A stretch of DNA of 25,526 nt from an uncultured Bacilli bacterium (lineage in GTDB: Bacteria > Bacillota_I > Bacilli_A > RF39 > UBA660). Positions 1-8,035 of this stretch are shown in pieces (position 1 is the first letter of the stretch; each line of letters starts with the position of its first letter). The notes under the pieces are model-generated. The model had not been told where the DNA came from, did no database searches, and saw only the letters and a list, made by a program, of their open reading frames with translations. Made by a program: the position numbers and the translations under genes. Location: positions 1 through 25,526 of the forward strand of contig CAJUGF010000020.1 of the NCBI GenBank assembly GCA_910585915.1. Direction: 5' to 3'.

Positions 1-108
1 CACTTTTTAAGTCGTTATGCATATTATCTATGCACTTCAGATTGATTTAACGTTTTTGATTTTGATCCTTTTTGTATCGATTCTTTTTGAAGCTATTTTT
101 TATAAATT
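1..108. other. Left-edge noncoding stretch
   Basis: No supported gene. TGCATA (18-23) and TATGCA (29-34) form a short inverted repeat with a 5-bp spacer, similar in half-site (TATGC) to the candidate operator at 7508-7536. It may belong to the promoter of a minus-strand gene beyond the edge. Confidence 0.25.
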
Positions 109-139
109 AAAAGAGACAAATTATTCATTCGTCTCTTTT
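109..139 (-). terminator. Rho-independent terminator overlapping the end of the 2450-aa gene
   Basis: A 9-bp stem (109-117 with 131-139, AAAAGAGAC/GTCTCTTTT) closes a 13-base loop that contains the TAA stop. A T-rich run follows on the minus strand. Confidence 0.75.
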
Positions 140-590
140 TGATGGATTAAATTTCTTCCAACGTAGTGATTTAATATATCTGAGCCATCCCAAATATCTA
201 TCACTCCATCTGCATTAATATCTCCAGCTATAAATTTTGCACCTGTTAGCTGAAGTGATACTCCATCATCTCTTATTCTTCCTACATAGTGATTTAATAT
301 ATCTGAGTTGTCCCAAATATCAATGATGCCATCACCAGTGGTATCTCCAAGCACAATGATGATTTTAGAATCAGCTTGTTCTCCATCGATAATGAGCTTC
401 ACTATTTTTTCTGTTCCAACTAAATCGCTGTCTGTAAGTTCAGTTATTCCATCACTATCATAAATTACTAATTTTTCGTTATCATTATCTAATTGATTTT
501 TCAAATCCAGAACAGTTGTATTGTCACTCACTGTTTTAATGTAGCCATCTTCAATAACATGACCATATTCTTCTGATGTAATCTGTTCTG
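121..590 (-). other. Pre-dockerin module plus dockerin-type domain of the 2450-aa protein
   Basis: This encodes about the last 155 residues. The first part is a compact module (IKTVSDNTTVLDLKNQL, then IYDSDG, VGTEKIVKL, IIIVLGD) and the second is two EF-hand-like loops 41 residues apart. Loop 1 reads DTTGDGIIDIWD, with Thr at calcium position 3 where Asp/Asn is usual. Loop 2, DINADGVIDIWD, is canonical. The helices after both loops are nearly identical. In cellulosomal and other bacterial proteins such domains bind cohesins; that this one does is inferred. Confidence 0.8.
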
Positions 591-3500
591 TTTCTGAAAG
601 TCTTGTGATTATTACTTCATATGTTAATATCGTTCCATCTTCTGCAGTTATTACATATTTTACCGAAGTTGTTCCAAAAGCTAATCCTGTTAACGTTTTT
701 GTACTTCCACTAACATATGGTTGTCCATCCATTGTAATTGATGATTTTGGATCTTCTAGTATAGCAGCTATATCAATACTATCTTCATCACTTGGAAGTT
801 CTACAGTATAAACAAATAAATTATTTTCAAATGCTGGATTTAATACTGATTTGTTTACGATAATATTTTTTAAATAGGCATTAGTACTTGGATTTTTTGT
901 ATATGTAATATTATATGTTTTTTGAGTTCTTCCATCTTCTGCAGTTAGGCGAATGGTGATAGTTCCACTTTCTTTTGGGATTGGAAGATTGCCATTTTCA
1001 TCTAAGCTTGTTTCTACTCCATTAATGAAGTATTTGACTGTTGAATGTCCTTCATTTTTGGTTAAATTAATTTTTAGGTTTGTTAGGGCAAATGGAATTT
1101 CACCAATACTGTAGTTTTCCTCTAACATTGTGAAAGTTGGTGTTAGTGGATAGTCAATTGTTGGATCTTCTCCATTATGTACAGTTAGGTTACTTAGGAA
1201 AGCATCATCACTTCCTTCATCCATTGCTCTTGTGATTACTAGTGTATATGGTTTTTCCGAATTATCTTCTGCTTTTACTACGATATTAATGGCATTTGAA
1301 CCTTCTATTAGATTGATATCTTTTGTATATGTTTGATATGCACCTGCATCGCCATTAACACTAATTAAACTCTGTGCTTCCTTGGCAGTTAAGACTAACC
1401 TTATAGAATCGATATTATTGGCTACATTTAATGTATAAGCAGTCGTGGTTTCGTTCCATGCTTCATTTGTCGTTAATCTTGTACTGTCTATATCAAATAT
1501 TTCCATATTAGCTAGTAAATTATTACTAGAATATACTTTATTGTAATCAATGGTATAATTTTGGGTCGTTACATTATCTGCTGCTGTTACTAGCACTCTA
1601 ATTTGTTTTGATCCGATCACTTGATCAAGTGTCATTTCACATGATGTTAAACCACTACAAGAAGTAATTTCATTATCTGCAAGATAGTATTGTATTTTGG
1701 ATGCGGCATTCGTTGGAGACGCATTTACTAAAATTTTATCAACACTTCTTACAATATCCCCAATACTATAATCTCTTTTTCCCTGTGTAAATGAAATGAT
1801 TTTATTTCCTTCTTTAAATGGATAGCCAGTTACACTTAACGATTGAAGAGAGGCATCATTACTTGCTGCGATCACCACATTAAATGTGTAAATTTCTGTT
1901 CCAATACTTTTGTCTTCTGGTTCTACTTCAAGTTCTACAGATGTTGTTTCTGAAACTCGATAAACATTATCGCCACGAATTACTTGTGAGGTTGAAACAT
2001 TAGGGATTCCACGAATTTCAAATGTTTCTTGACCATATGGAACGGTAATTGTATAAATACGGTTGTTAGGAGTAATGCTTGGAGATAATGTAGCCGTGTT
2101 ATTTAAGTCAACAGCTTTTAAGGTTGCATCGGTTGATTTTGGACGAATTACTTTAATAGTATATGGTTGTTCTGTGCCATCTTCTGCTATGACTTTTAGG
2201 GTCATAATATTATCACTTGTTGTACTTAAACTTATTTCTTCTTCATTAAACTCTACATGAGCATTGCCATCTTCTGGTCTTGCCGTAATTTCACTTTTGT
2301 TTAGTTTGTCTTTGGTTTCGTTAACATGAATGGTGTAATTAAAGTTATTTTTTAAATCGACTGGCTGTTCTTGGAATGTATAGTCTTTTACTGATAACAT
2401 TTGTAAGAAGGCATTGCTACTCTTTTTTCTTGATACTTTGATCTTATATGTTAAAGTATCACCGTTTTGAGCTCTTACAATAATCGGTATAGTATTTTCT
2501 TCGACAGCTAGGGTTGTTTCTCCTGTCCCACTAACTACACTTGCATCTGGGGCGTCATTTGCTTCAGCATCAAGATAAATTTTAGATATTGCATTTTCTA
2601 CTTCTGGTAAGGTAAAGATAATTGCACCTTCTTCATCTGTTTCGCCATTACTCAAATCAATATCTATATAAGCATCAGCTTCGTTATGACGGTAACGTAA
2701 CGTTTTTAAGGTAGCATCATTTTTTTGTTCTTTGGTAATAACCAAAATATAACTAGCTTCATTTCCAGCTTCACTTTTAATGATGATTTCTTTACTATAT
2801 GTTCCAGCAGTGGCAAGAGTATATGTTGAAGTTGTACCTTCATCTACTCCATTATAAATTGGAGTTGCTAAGGGACTATCTGGAATGGCTTCTAGTGTTA
2901 TGTTTGAAACATTTCCAGGTATGGTTACGTTATAACGGTGTGAAATGTTTTCATCTTTGGTAACTGTATGAGTTATCCCTAAGTTATCAGTTACGATAAT
3001 TTCTTTTAAAGTGTTGTTGTTACTTGCTTCTCTAATGATATTTAAGGTGTATGGTTGGGCTGTGATATTATCTTCTGCTGTTACTGTTATATTAACAGTT
3101 GCTTTTGAATCTGTTAGAGTATAGCTTGGTAAGATGCCTGTAATGGTTTGATGTGTTTCGCCTTTATCAACTTCAACTTTAATTTCATTTGTTGTTACAG
3201 GAACGCTAACAGTGTAAACGCCAGTTGTGGCATCGAATGATGGATTAAATGATCCAACATTAGTATTGGTTGTATTATCTAATACTCGTATGTCACTTAA
3301 TAGAGCATAATCACTTAATTCTCTAGTAATCATCATTGTATATTCTTTTTCGGTGCCATCTTCAGCGTGGACTACAAATTTATGAGTATTCACGTTTTTA
3401 TTCGTTGTATCATCTGTTAGTAAATTCGTGGCGTTCATTGAAACTGTTGCTTTGGGATCTCTTTGTGTTAAAGGATCTGCTACAGTTACAACCACATTAT

Positions 3501-6500
3501 TGATATCTGCTATTTCTACTGTGTTTGGAACAGTGATGCGATATACATTTTCGTTGGAGTCAAATGTTGCTGGGTGTGTATTTCCATCATAAGTTATTCC
3601 AACACTTTGAATCGCTGTATCATTGTTAGCTTTTCTTTTTACATGGATAATATAGTCACAATATACACTGGTATCATGAGCGTAAGCACGGATGGTAAAG
3701 GTATTTGTATATTCTGTGCTTCCATTTTCATAAGAAATTGTTTCTATATTTTTTAATCCTAAGTCTTCTCTTCGAATGGTACCATGTTCCGTATCCATAC
3801 TAGTAGCTCCAATTGTAATGCTACTGATTGCATATTCAAAATCGTTTAATGTATATTCTTTTATTGTATCATTTATTGGTTTAGTCGCCAGATTATCGAA
3901 TGTGGTATTGTTTAAAAATTCGTTAATGGAACGCCCATTAATAGTAATATCTGATAAACGTGGTTCCATATTTGCACTACGTGTAACATTCACAGTATAT
4001 ATTTTTTGCGTGTTATCTTCTGCTGTTACAGTTAATACAATTACATTATTTCCATAATCTAAATTCTTGGTGAAATCGATGGTTGAGTCAACTACTCCTG
4101 TATAATCGGTACTAGTAATTCTTGCACTTTGTACTTGTGCTTCTGCAAAGATTCTAATAGATGTTTGATTTGCTGGTACAGTTAAATTATAAGTTGGATT
4201 TACTGCATTCCATGATGGTACTTCTTCTAATGTTTCACTATTGGCAGTTGTTTGTAATGTATTTAAGTAATTGATTGCAGATAATGCTCTTTCTATTGTT
4301 ACTGTGTATGTCTTTTTATCTTCATTTTCCGCACTTACTTCAATGGTTCTTACTTGTATTCGGTCAGAACTGGCAGAGCTCATAATATATACAGGTCCAT
4401 CAATGTAGTTAAGTGTTGCAGTAGGTGCCACTTCCGCTTCTAGAGTATATCCAGTTGTGCCAGAAGGTACATTGATTTTACAGTTTGTATCATTTTCGGT
4501 AAAGACACAATATCTTGTTTCTCCTGTTATGGTTGTTTCTCCTGGTAGTTTTAAGTAAACTCGACGAATGCTATTATCACTTGATTTTTTTCTAGTAATA
4601 TAAATTGTGTAATTTTCTATTTCACCATTTTCTGCTGTAATGTTAAAGTGAAAGATGTTTTCATTCGCTGTTGATAGATTTAGGGTATCTGTAATAAGGG
4701 TGACACGTGAGCTAGAAACTCCTGGAGTTATTGTCACATCTGCTCTGGTCACTGTATCAAAACTATTTTCTAATTCTATATGATATACTTTATCATCGTT
4801 TGGATCTATGGTTGCTGTTGTATTATGAACAGTAACAGAACTTACAGTTCCATCATTGTTTGCTTCACGGTAAAGAGTTAACACGTATTGTTTTGTATTC
4901 CCTGCTTGGCTTTTGGCATTAATATGGAATTTGTATTCATAAACTTGTTTTCCAGTTCCATTATTTACTAACGTCCTTCCTGCAAAACTTGAAAGATTAA
5001 TTAAACCAACATCTCCACTTACATTTACAGTTTCATGTGATACAACATATTCAATATTGATTGTATTCGTTGAATAAGGAAGAGGATTTGTCTTTGTTGA
5101 TAGATTATAGCTAAAATTTTCTTTGTTAAATCCATCAATTTTAGCGGTTGGATTTCCATCATATCCCACTTTAATTTCATCTAATGTTTGGATGTCATAA
5201 GCTTTTCTTGTCACTATTATTTCATAAGAAGTTTCAGCACCATTTTCAGCTTTTGTTTTTATTGTAATGATGTTCTCTCCAACATTTAGATTATCTGCTC
5301 CTGTTATTTCGACAATTTTCGCATTTTGGGTATCATTTAATTCAGCTGTAACAGTAATGCTTCTTACATCAGCTTCTACTTCTGCTGTGTAATTTTTCAC
5401 ATTACTTTGAAATGTTTCTTTTAAAGATCCTGGAGTGATGCTTAAACTTTTTAAAGTATTATCATCTGATTGGGTTCTGGCAATATTGACGATGTATATG
5501 CGTTTGTCCCCATTTTCAGCAGTTACAATAACTCCTATTTTGGTGATGGTACTACTAAATGTTTTTGTGTCTGTAGTTAATACTTTTGTTGAGTCATCTT
5601 CCGTTTCAGTATTTGACATATCTAGGATGGTAACAAACGATTTTCCAGTATCTTGAACATTTGCTGTGACAGTAATATCTGATACCGTTGGAGCTATAGT
5701 ATAAGTGTAAACGCCAACAGTTTTATCTAAAGCTGGATTAAAAGGTGTTGACCATGTTCCTGTAGGATTTGTATTAATTGTTAAACTTGCTAATTTATTT
5801 TCGTCTGATTTACGGTGGATATTAATGGTGTACTCTTTGGTTGTTCCATTTACTTCTCCCGCTTCACTTATAACCCGAGCAATAATAGTTGTATCTCCTA
5901 CAGCTAAATCTTTTTCACCATTGGTATCTGCATTTGTATATATTACAGTACTTTTTGAATCATTTGGAGTTACCATAACTTTTACTCTTGTTACATTTGG
6001 CTCCACATTAATATTGAATGTATCTGTAGCTGGATTGATTTGATTTAATAGTTCATTTGTTCCACTAGTAATATCATCAACTCTTATTGAACTTATGGTT
6101 ACATCTTTAGTTGGTGCAGTTCTTTTAATGGCAAAGTTATAGGTTTTTTCTGTACATACATTTCCTGGGACGTCCGCTGTTGTGTATTTACAATCTTCTG
6201 CTTTTACTTTAATTGTGAATTTTGTTGTTGTTTCATTGTTATGATCACTATTAATTGCCCATGTTTTCAATGCAGGATCTATTGTAGCATTGGTATCGTT
6301 TAGTGTTGCTGTAATATCTGTAGTACTTACATTATATGGAACTGTAATAGTATTGGATGCTTCATCAACATTTATAAATCCATCCTGGTTAGGATTAAAC
6401 GAAACACCATTTGTTCCTGTTACACTTGTTAATTTGGTATCGTTTGATAGTCTAGTTACATTGATAGTATATATTGTTGGAGGTCCACTTGCAGGAGTTA

Positions 6501-7473
6501 CTGAAATTTTTATTTCATTAAGACCTATGTTTAATGAATGTCCATTTTGATCAGTTGTTTCTTCTGATGTACTTGGTACTGGTGCAATATTTATAAGGCC
6601 TGTTGCTCCTTTAATAGTTGCATCAGTTGGCGTTCCTGAAAATTTTATATTCTCTACTGCATTTGGAACTATTATATTATAAGTTGTATCTGACGTTGAT
6701 GATGGAACAAATCCAAATGGATATTCTAAATTGTTATTTCCTGTAGCTACTAATTCTTTTAGAGTACCATCTGATGATAGATTGGATTCTATCGTTAATG
6801 TTAAAGGATTATATTTTGTATTACTTGCGTTGATGGTTTGTGGAATGGGATTACCTGTTACAAATTGTGATAAGGTATTTGATGCTTTGGGAGTAAAAGG
6901 TATAATGCTACCTGCTTCGATATCACTTGCAACTTGAAAAACAAAAGCACTCACAATACCACTTTTTATCATTGGAAGTTGGTGATCTCCTGGATCAGCT
7001 ATTACACCAATTTCATTTTCGACTTCATCTTTAATAGAAATAACCCAAGTCGTTTTTGAGCTTGCTACAACATTTCCCTTATTATTTGGTTTGGCTGGAG
7101 AAATTCCATAATCATAGAAGTTAGTATAATCGTTTGAAGCAGCTTCAAGATATGTCATCTGAGTTGAATCATATAAATAAGATGTTTGTATACCTCCTAG
7201 ATTCATGTCCTCATTGATATTCATTTTTAATAGTAGCATGATGATATCATCTTTTTCGATCTTATTGTTAATCACTCTATAATCATCTAAATCACCAGCA
7301 AAGTATTGATCTAAACATTCTACAGCTGTTTCGTCTTCAAAATTACATACATCGGTGACATTATAAGGAACTAATTCAAATTCGTACGCTTCTGCATTTA
7401 CAATTTGGAGTTTTACACTAAGACTTATCACTCCAATTACTATAAATGATAATAAATTTTTTACTCGATTCAT
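121..7473 (-). CDS. Giant secreted cadherin-like repeat protein with cohesin-like head and C-terminal dockerin
   Basis: The protein has 2450 residues. A signal peptide covers about residues 1-27 (hydrophobic stretch ending VNA|EAY). A beta-rich head follows (about 28-220), then roughly 20 cadherin-like beta-sandwich repeats (about 227-2290), each ending in a Y-[TIK]-I-x-[IV]-[TI]-R signature and opening with S-N-D/N-x-x-L. A small alpha/beta module and a dockerin-type pair of Ca2+ loops (D-x-T-x-D-G-x-x-D and D-x-N-x-D-G-x-x-D, each followed by SDILNHYVGR) close the protein. There is no LPxTG motif or C-terminal membrane segment, so cell attachment probably goes through the dockerin. I chose the ATG at 7473 because GAAGTGA lies at good spacing before it; the upstream GTG at 7482 sits inside that ribosome binding site. 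The gene has its own promoter and terminator. An extracellular adhesin/stalk role is inferred from architecture; the ligand is unknown. Confidence 0.88.
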   Translation of the reverse strand: MNRVKNLLSFIVIGVISLSVKLQIVNAEAYEFELVPYNVTDVCNFEDETAVECLDQYFAGDLDDYRVINNKIEKDDIIMLLLKMNINEDMNLGGIQTSYLYDSTQMTYLEAASNDYTNFYDYGISPAKPNNKGNVVASSKTTWVISIKDEVENEIGVIADPGDHQLPMIKSGIVSAFVFQVASDIEAGSIIPFTPKASNTLSQFVTGNPIPQTINASNTKYNPLTLTIESNLSSDGTLKELVATGNNNLEYPFGFVPSSTSDTTYNIIVPNAVENIKFSGTPTDATIKGATGLINIAPVPSTSEETTDQNGHSLNIGLNEIKISVTPASGPPTIYTINVTRLSNDTKLTSVTGTNGVSFNPNQDGFINVDEASNTITVPYNVSTTDITATLNDTNATIDPALKTWAINSDHNNETTTKFTIKVKAEDCKYTTADVPGNVCTEKTYNFAIKRTAPTKDVTISSIRVDDITSGTNELLNQINPATDTFNINVEPNVTRVKVMVTPNDSKSTVIYTNADTNGEKDLAVGDTTIIARVISEAGEVNGTTKEYTINIHRKSDENKLASLTINTNPTGTWSTPFNPALDKTVGVYTYTIAPTVSDITVTANVQDTGKSFVTILDMSNTETEDDSTKVLTTDTKTFSSTITKIGVIVTAENGDKRIYIVNIARTQSDDNTLKSLSITPGSLKETFQSNVKNYTAEVEADVRSITVTAELNDTQNAKIVEITGADNLNVGENIITIKTKAENGAETSYEIIVTRKAYDIQTLDEIKVGYDGNPTAKIDGFNKENFSYNLSTKTNPLPYSTNTINIEYVVSHETVNVSGDVGLINLSSFAGRTLVNNGTGKQVYEYKFHINAKSQAGNTKQYVLTLYREANNDGTVSSVTVHNTTATIDPNDDKVYHIELENSFDTVTRADVTITPGVSSSRVTLITDTLNLSTANENIFHFNITAENGEIENYTIYITRKKSSDNSIRRVYLKLPGETTITGETRYCVFTENDTNCKINVPSGTTGYTLEAEVAPTATLNYIDGPVYIMSSASSDRIQVRTIEVSAENEDKKTYTVTIERALSAINYLNTLQTTANSETLEEVPSWNAVNPTYNLTVPANQTSIRIFAEAQVQSARITSTDYTGVVDSTIDFTKNLDYGNNVIVLTVTAEDNTQKIYTVNVTRSANMEPRLSDITINGRSINEFLNNTTFDNLATKPINDTIKEYTLNDFEYAISSITIGATSMDTEHGTIRREDLGLKNIETISYENGSTEYTNTFTIRAYAHDTSVYCDYIIHVKRKANNDTAIQSVGITYDGNTHPATFDSNENVYRITVPNTVEIADINNVVVTVADPLTQRDPKATVSMNATNLLTDDTTNKNVNTHKFVVHAEDGTEKEYTMMITRELSDYALLSDIRVLDNTTNTNVGSFNPSFDATTGVYTVSVPVTTNEIKVEVDKGETHQTITGILPSYTLTDSKATVNITVTAEDNITAQPYTLNIIREASNNNTLKEIIVTDNLGITHTVTKDENISHRYNVTIPGNVSNITLEAIPDSPLATPIYNGVDEGTTSTYTLATAGTYSKEIIIKSEAGNEASYILVITKEQKNDATLKTLRYRHNEADAYIDIDLSNGETDEEGAIIFTLPEVENAISKIYLDAEANDAPDASVVSGTGETTLAVEENTIPIIVRAQNGDTLTYKIKVSRKKSSNAFLQMLSVKDYTFQEQPVDLKNNFNYTIHVNETKDKLNKSEITARPEDGNAHVEFNEEEISLSTTSDNIMTLKVIAEDGTEQPYTIKVIRPKSTDATLKAVDLNNTATLSPSITPNNRIYTITVPYGQETFEIRGIPNVSTSQVIRGDNVYRVSETTSVELEVEPEDKSIGTEIYTFNVVIAASNDASLQSLSVTGYPFKEGNKIISFTQGKRDYSIGDIVRSVDKILVNASPTNAASKIQYYLADNEITSCSGLTSCEMTLDQVIGSKQIRVLVTAADNVTTQNYTIDYNKVYSSNNLLANMEIFDIDSTRLTTNEAWNETTTAYTLNVANNIDSIRLVLTAKEAQSLISVNGDAGAYQTYTKDINLIEGSNAINIVVKAEDNSEKPYTLVITRAMDEGSDDAFLSNLTVHNGEDPTIDYPLTPTFTMLEENYSIGEIPFALTNLKINLTKNEGHSTVKYFINGVETSLDENGNLPIPKESGTITIRLTAEDGRTQKTYNITYTKNPSTNAYLKNIIVNKSVLNPAFENNLFVYTVELPSDEDSIDIAAILEDPKSSITMDGQPYVSGSTKTLTGLAFGTTSVKYVITAEDGTILTYEVIITRLSETEQITSEEYGHVIEDGYIKTVSDNTTVLDLKNQLDNDNEKLVIYDSDGITELTDSDLVGTEKIVKLIIDGEQADSKIIIVLGDTTGDGIIDIWDNSDILNHYVGRIRDDGVSLQLTGAKFIAGDINADGVIDIWDGSDILNHYVGRNLIHQKETNE
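164..307 (-). repeat. 21-bp direct repeat in the two dockerin halves
   Basis: The same 21 bases occur at 164-184 and 287-307 (123 bp, or 41 codons, apart), and similarity continues on both sides. They encode the shared SDILNHY helix of the two calcium-binding halves. Identity at wobble positions suggests a recent duplication or gene conversion of a half-domain. Confidence 0.8.
600..6795 (-). repeat. Array of about 20 cadherin-like beta-sandwich repeats
   Basis: Units of about 85-115 residues recur, each with a hydrophobic core strand pattern, a V-T-A-E-[DN]-G turn or similar near the end, and a closing Y-T-[IV]-x-[IV]-[TI]-R strand. The units have diverged strongly at both protein and DNA level, so the array is old and unlikely to vary by slippage. 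Cysteine pairs occur inside several units (for example around 6160-6190, 4475-4510 and 1635-1655), consistent with disulphides in an extracellular protein. Confidence 0.85.
6815..7395 (-). other. N-terminal cohesin-like head domain of the 2450-aa protein
   Basis: Residues about 28-220 contain I-E-K-D-D-I-I-M-L-L-L-K-M-N-I-N, then L-G-G-I-Q-T-S-Y-L-Y-D-S-T-Q-M, and later S-A-F-V-F-Q-V-A followed by A-G-S-I-I-P-F. Alternating hydrophobic strands with a YDS turn and a late AFVFxV strand recall the cohesin/CBM-type jelly-roll fold. Two cysteines (residues 43 and 53) may form a disulphide. The match is by pattern only and the fold is inferred. Confidence 0.45.
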
Positions 7474-7505
7474 TTTACTCACTTCTACTTTCTCTATTCT
7501 GTTTT

Positions 7506-7514
7506 ATTATAGCA
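7506..7514 (-). promoter_or_regulatory. Extended -10 promoter of the 2450-aa gene
   Basis: On the minus strand TGCTATAAT lies 32 bp before the ATG. No good -35 hexamer sits 16-18 bp upstream, so the TGC extension probably carries recognition. The predicted leader is about 26 nt. Confidence 0.6.
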
Positions 7515-7536
7515 TATCTATTTTGGGTATGCTATA
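7508..7536. promoter_or_regulatory. 9-bp inverted repeat overlapping the promoter, candidate operator
   Basis: TATAGCATA (7508-7516) and TATGCTATA (7528-7536) are perfect inverted arms around an 11-bp spacer. One arm overlaps the -10 and the other lies in the -35 region. It is upstream of the expected transcript start, so it would act as DNA, as expected for a dimeric repressor site. Confidence 0.45.
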
Positions 7537-7570
7537 TAAATTCGACGAAAGAAGACAAAATGATCCAATC

Positions 7571-7611
7571 AAAAAAAAGAAGCTTTTGTCAAAGCATTCA
7601 CTTCTTTTTTT
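7571..7611 (-). terminator. Rho-independent terminator of the 2810-aa gene
   Basis: An 11-bp outer stem (7572-7582 with 7601-7611, AAAAAAAGAAG/CTTCTTTTTTT) encloses a possible small inner stem (CTTT/AAAG, 7583-7594). Eight T residues follow on the minus strand. Part of the TAA stop (7610-7612) lies inside the stem. Confidence 0.8.
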
Positions 7612-8035
7612 AATCATTTAAGGAAGATATTTTACCTAACAAATACGTCTTCATAATGACATAATCGGTTATATTTGGTATGTTGTCGTTATTTAGATCT
7701 GCTGCTATATTTTCGATATATGTAAATGTAATCTTTCCAAGAAGAAAAGTTTTATATTGAACGTAATCAGTGATATTTACATGGCTATCTCCATTTAAAT
7801 CACCTCTTACAATAATCACTAATTCATCATACATTTTTCCCTCACAGATCAATTTTACAACAAATCCATTTCCAATGATTGTCTCTCCTTCAACTTCTTC
7901 TCCATCCAAATTATACACATGGATAAATTGCGAACGATTTTCTAATTTGCTTTTGAAATCGTTTACACTTGATTCAGCATCTAATCCTATGATGTAATCT
8001 TGAGCATCAGGTGTTTCCTCATATTCTTCTTCTGT
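7610..8035 (-). other. Pre-dockerin module plus dockerin-type domain of the 2810-aa protein
   Basis: The module (SSVNDFKSKLENRS, VYNLDGEEV, GNGFVVKLI, LVIIVRGD) has the same layout as that of the downstream giant protein. The dockerin loops are DLNGDSHVNITD and DLNNDNIPNITD, each followed by YV-x-x-K-T-[FY]-L-L-G-K-I. Calcium position 9 is Asn in both loops rather than the common Asp. Loop positions 10-11 are Ile-Thr here and Ile-Trp in the other giant protein. Confidence 0.8.

Noticed and set aside
7474..7482. GTG at 7482 as start of the 2450-aa gene, and similarly GTG at 21665 for dut
   Set aside because: In both cases the GTG lies within the Shine-Dalgarno sequence of a well-spaced ATG and has no ribosome binding site of its own.
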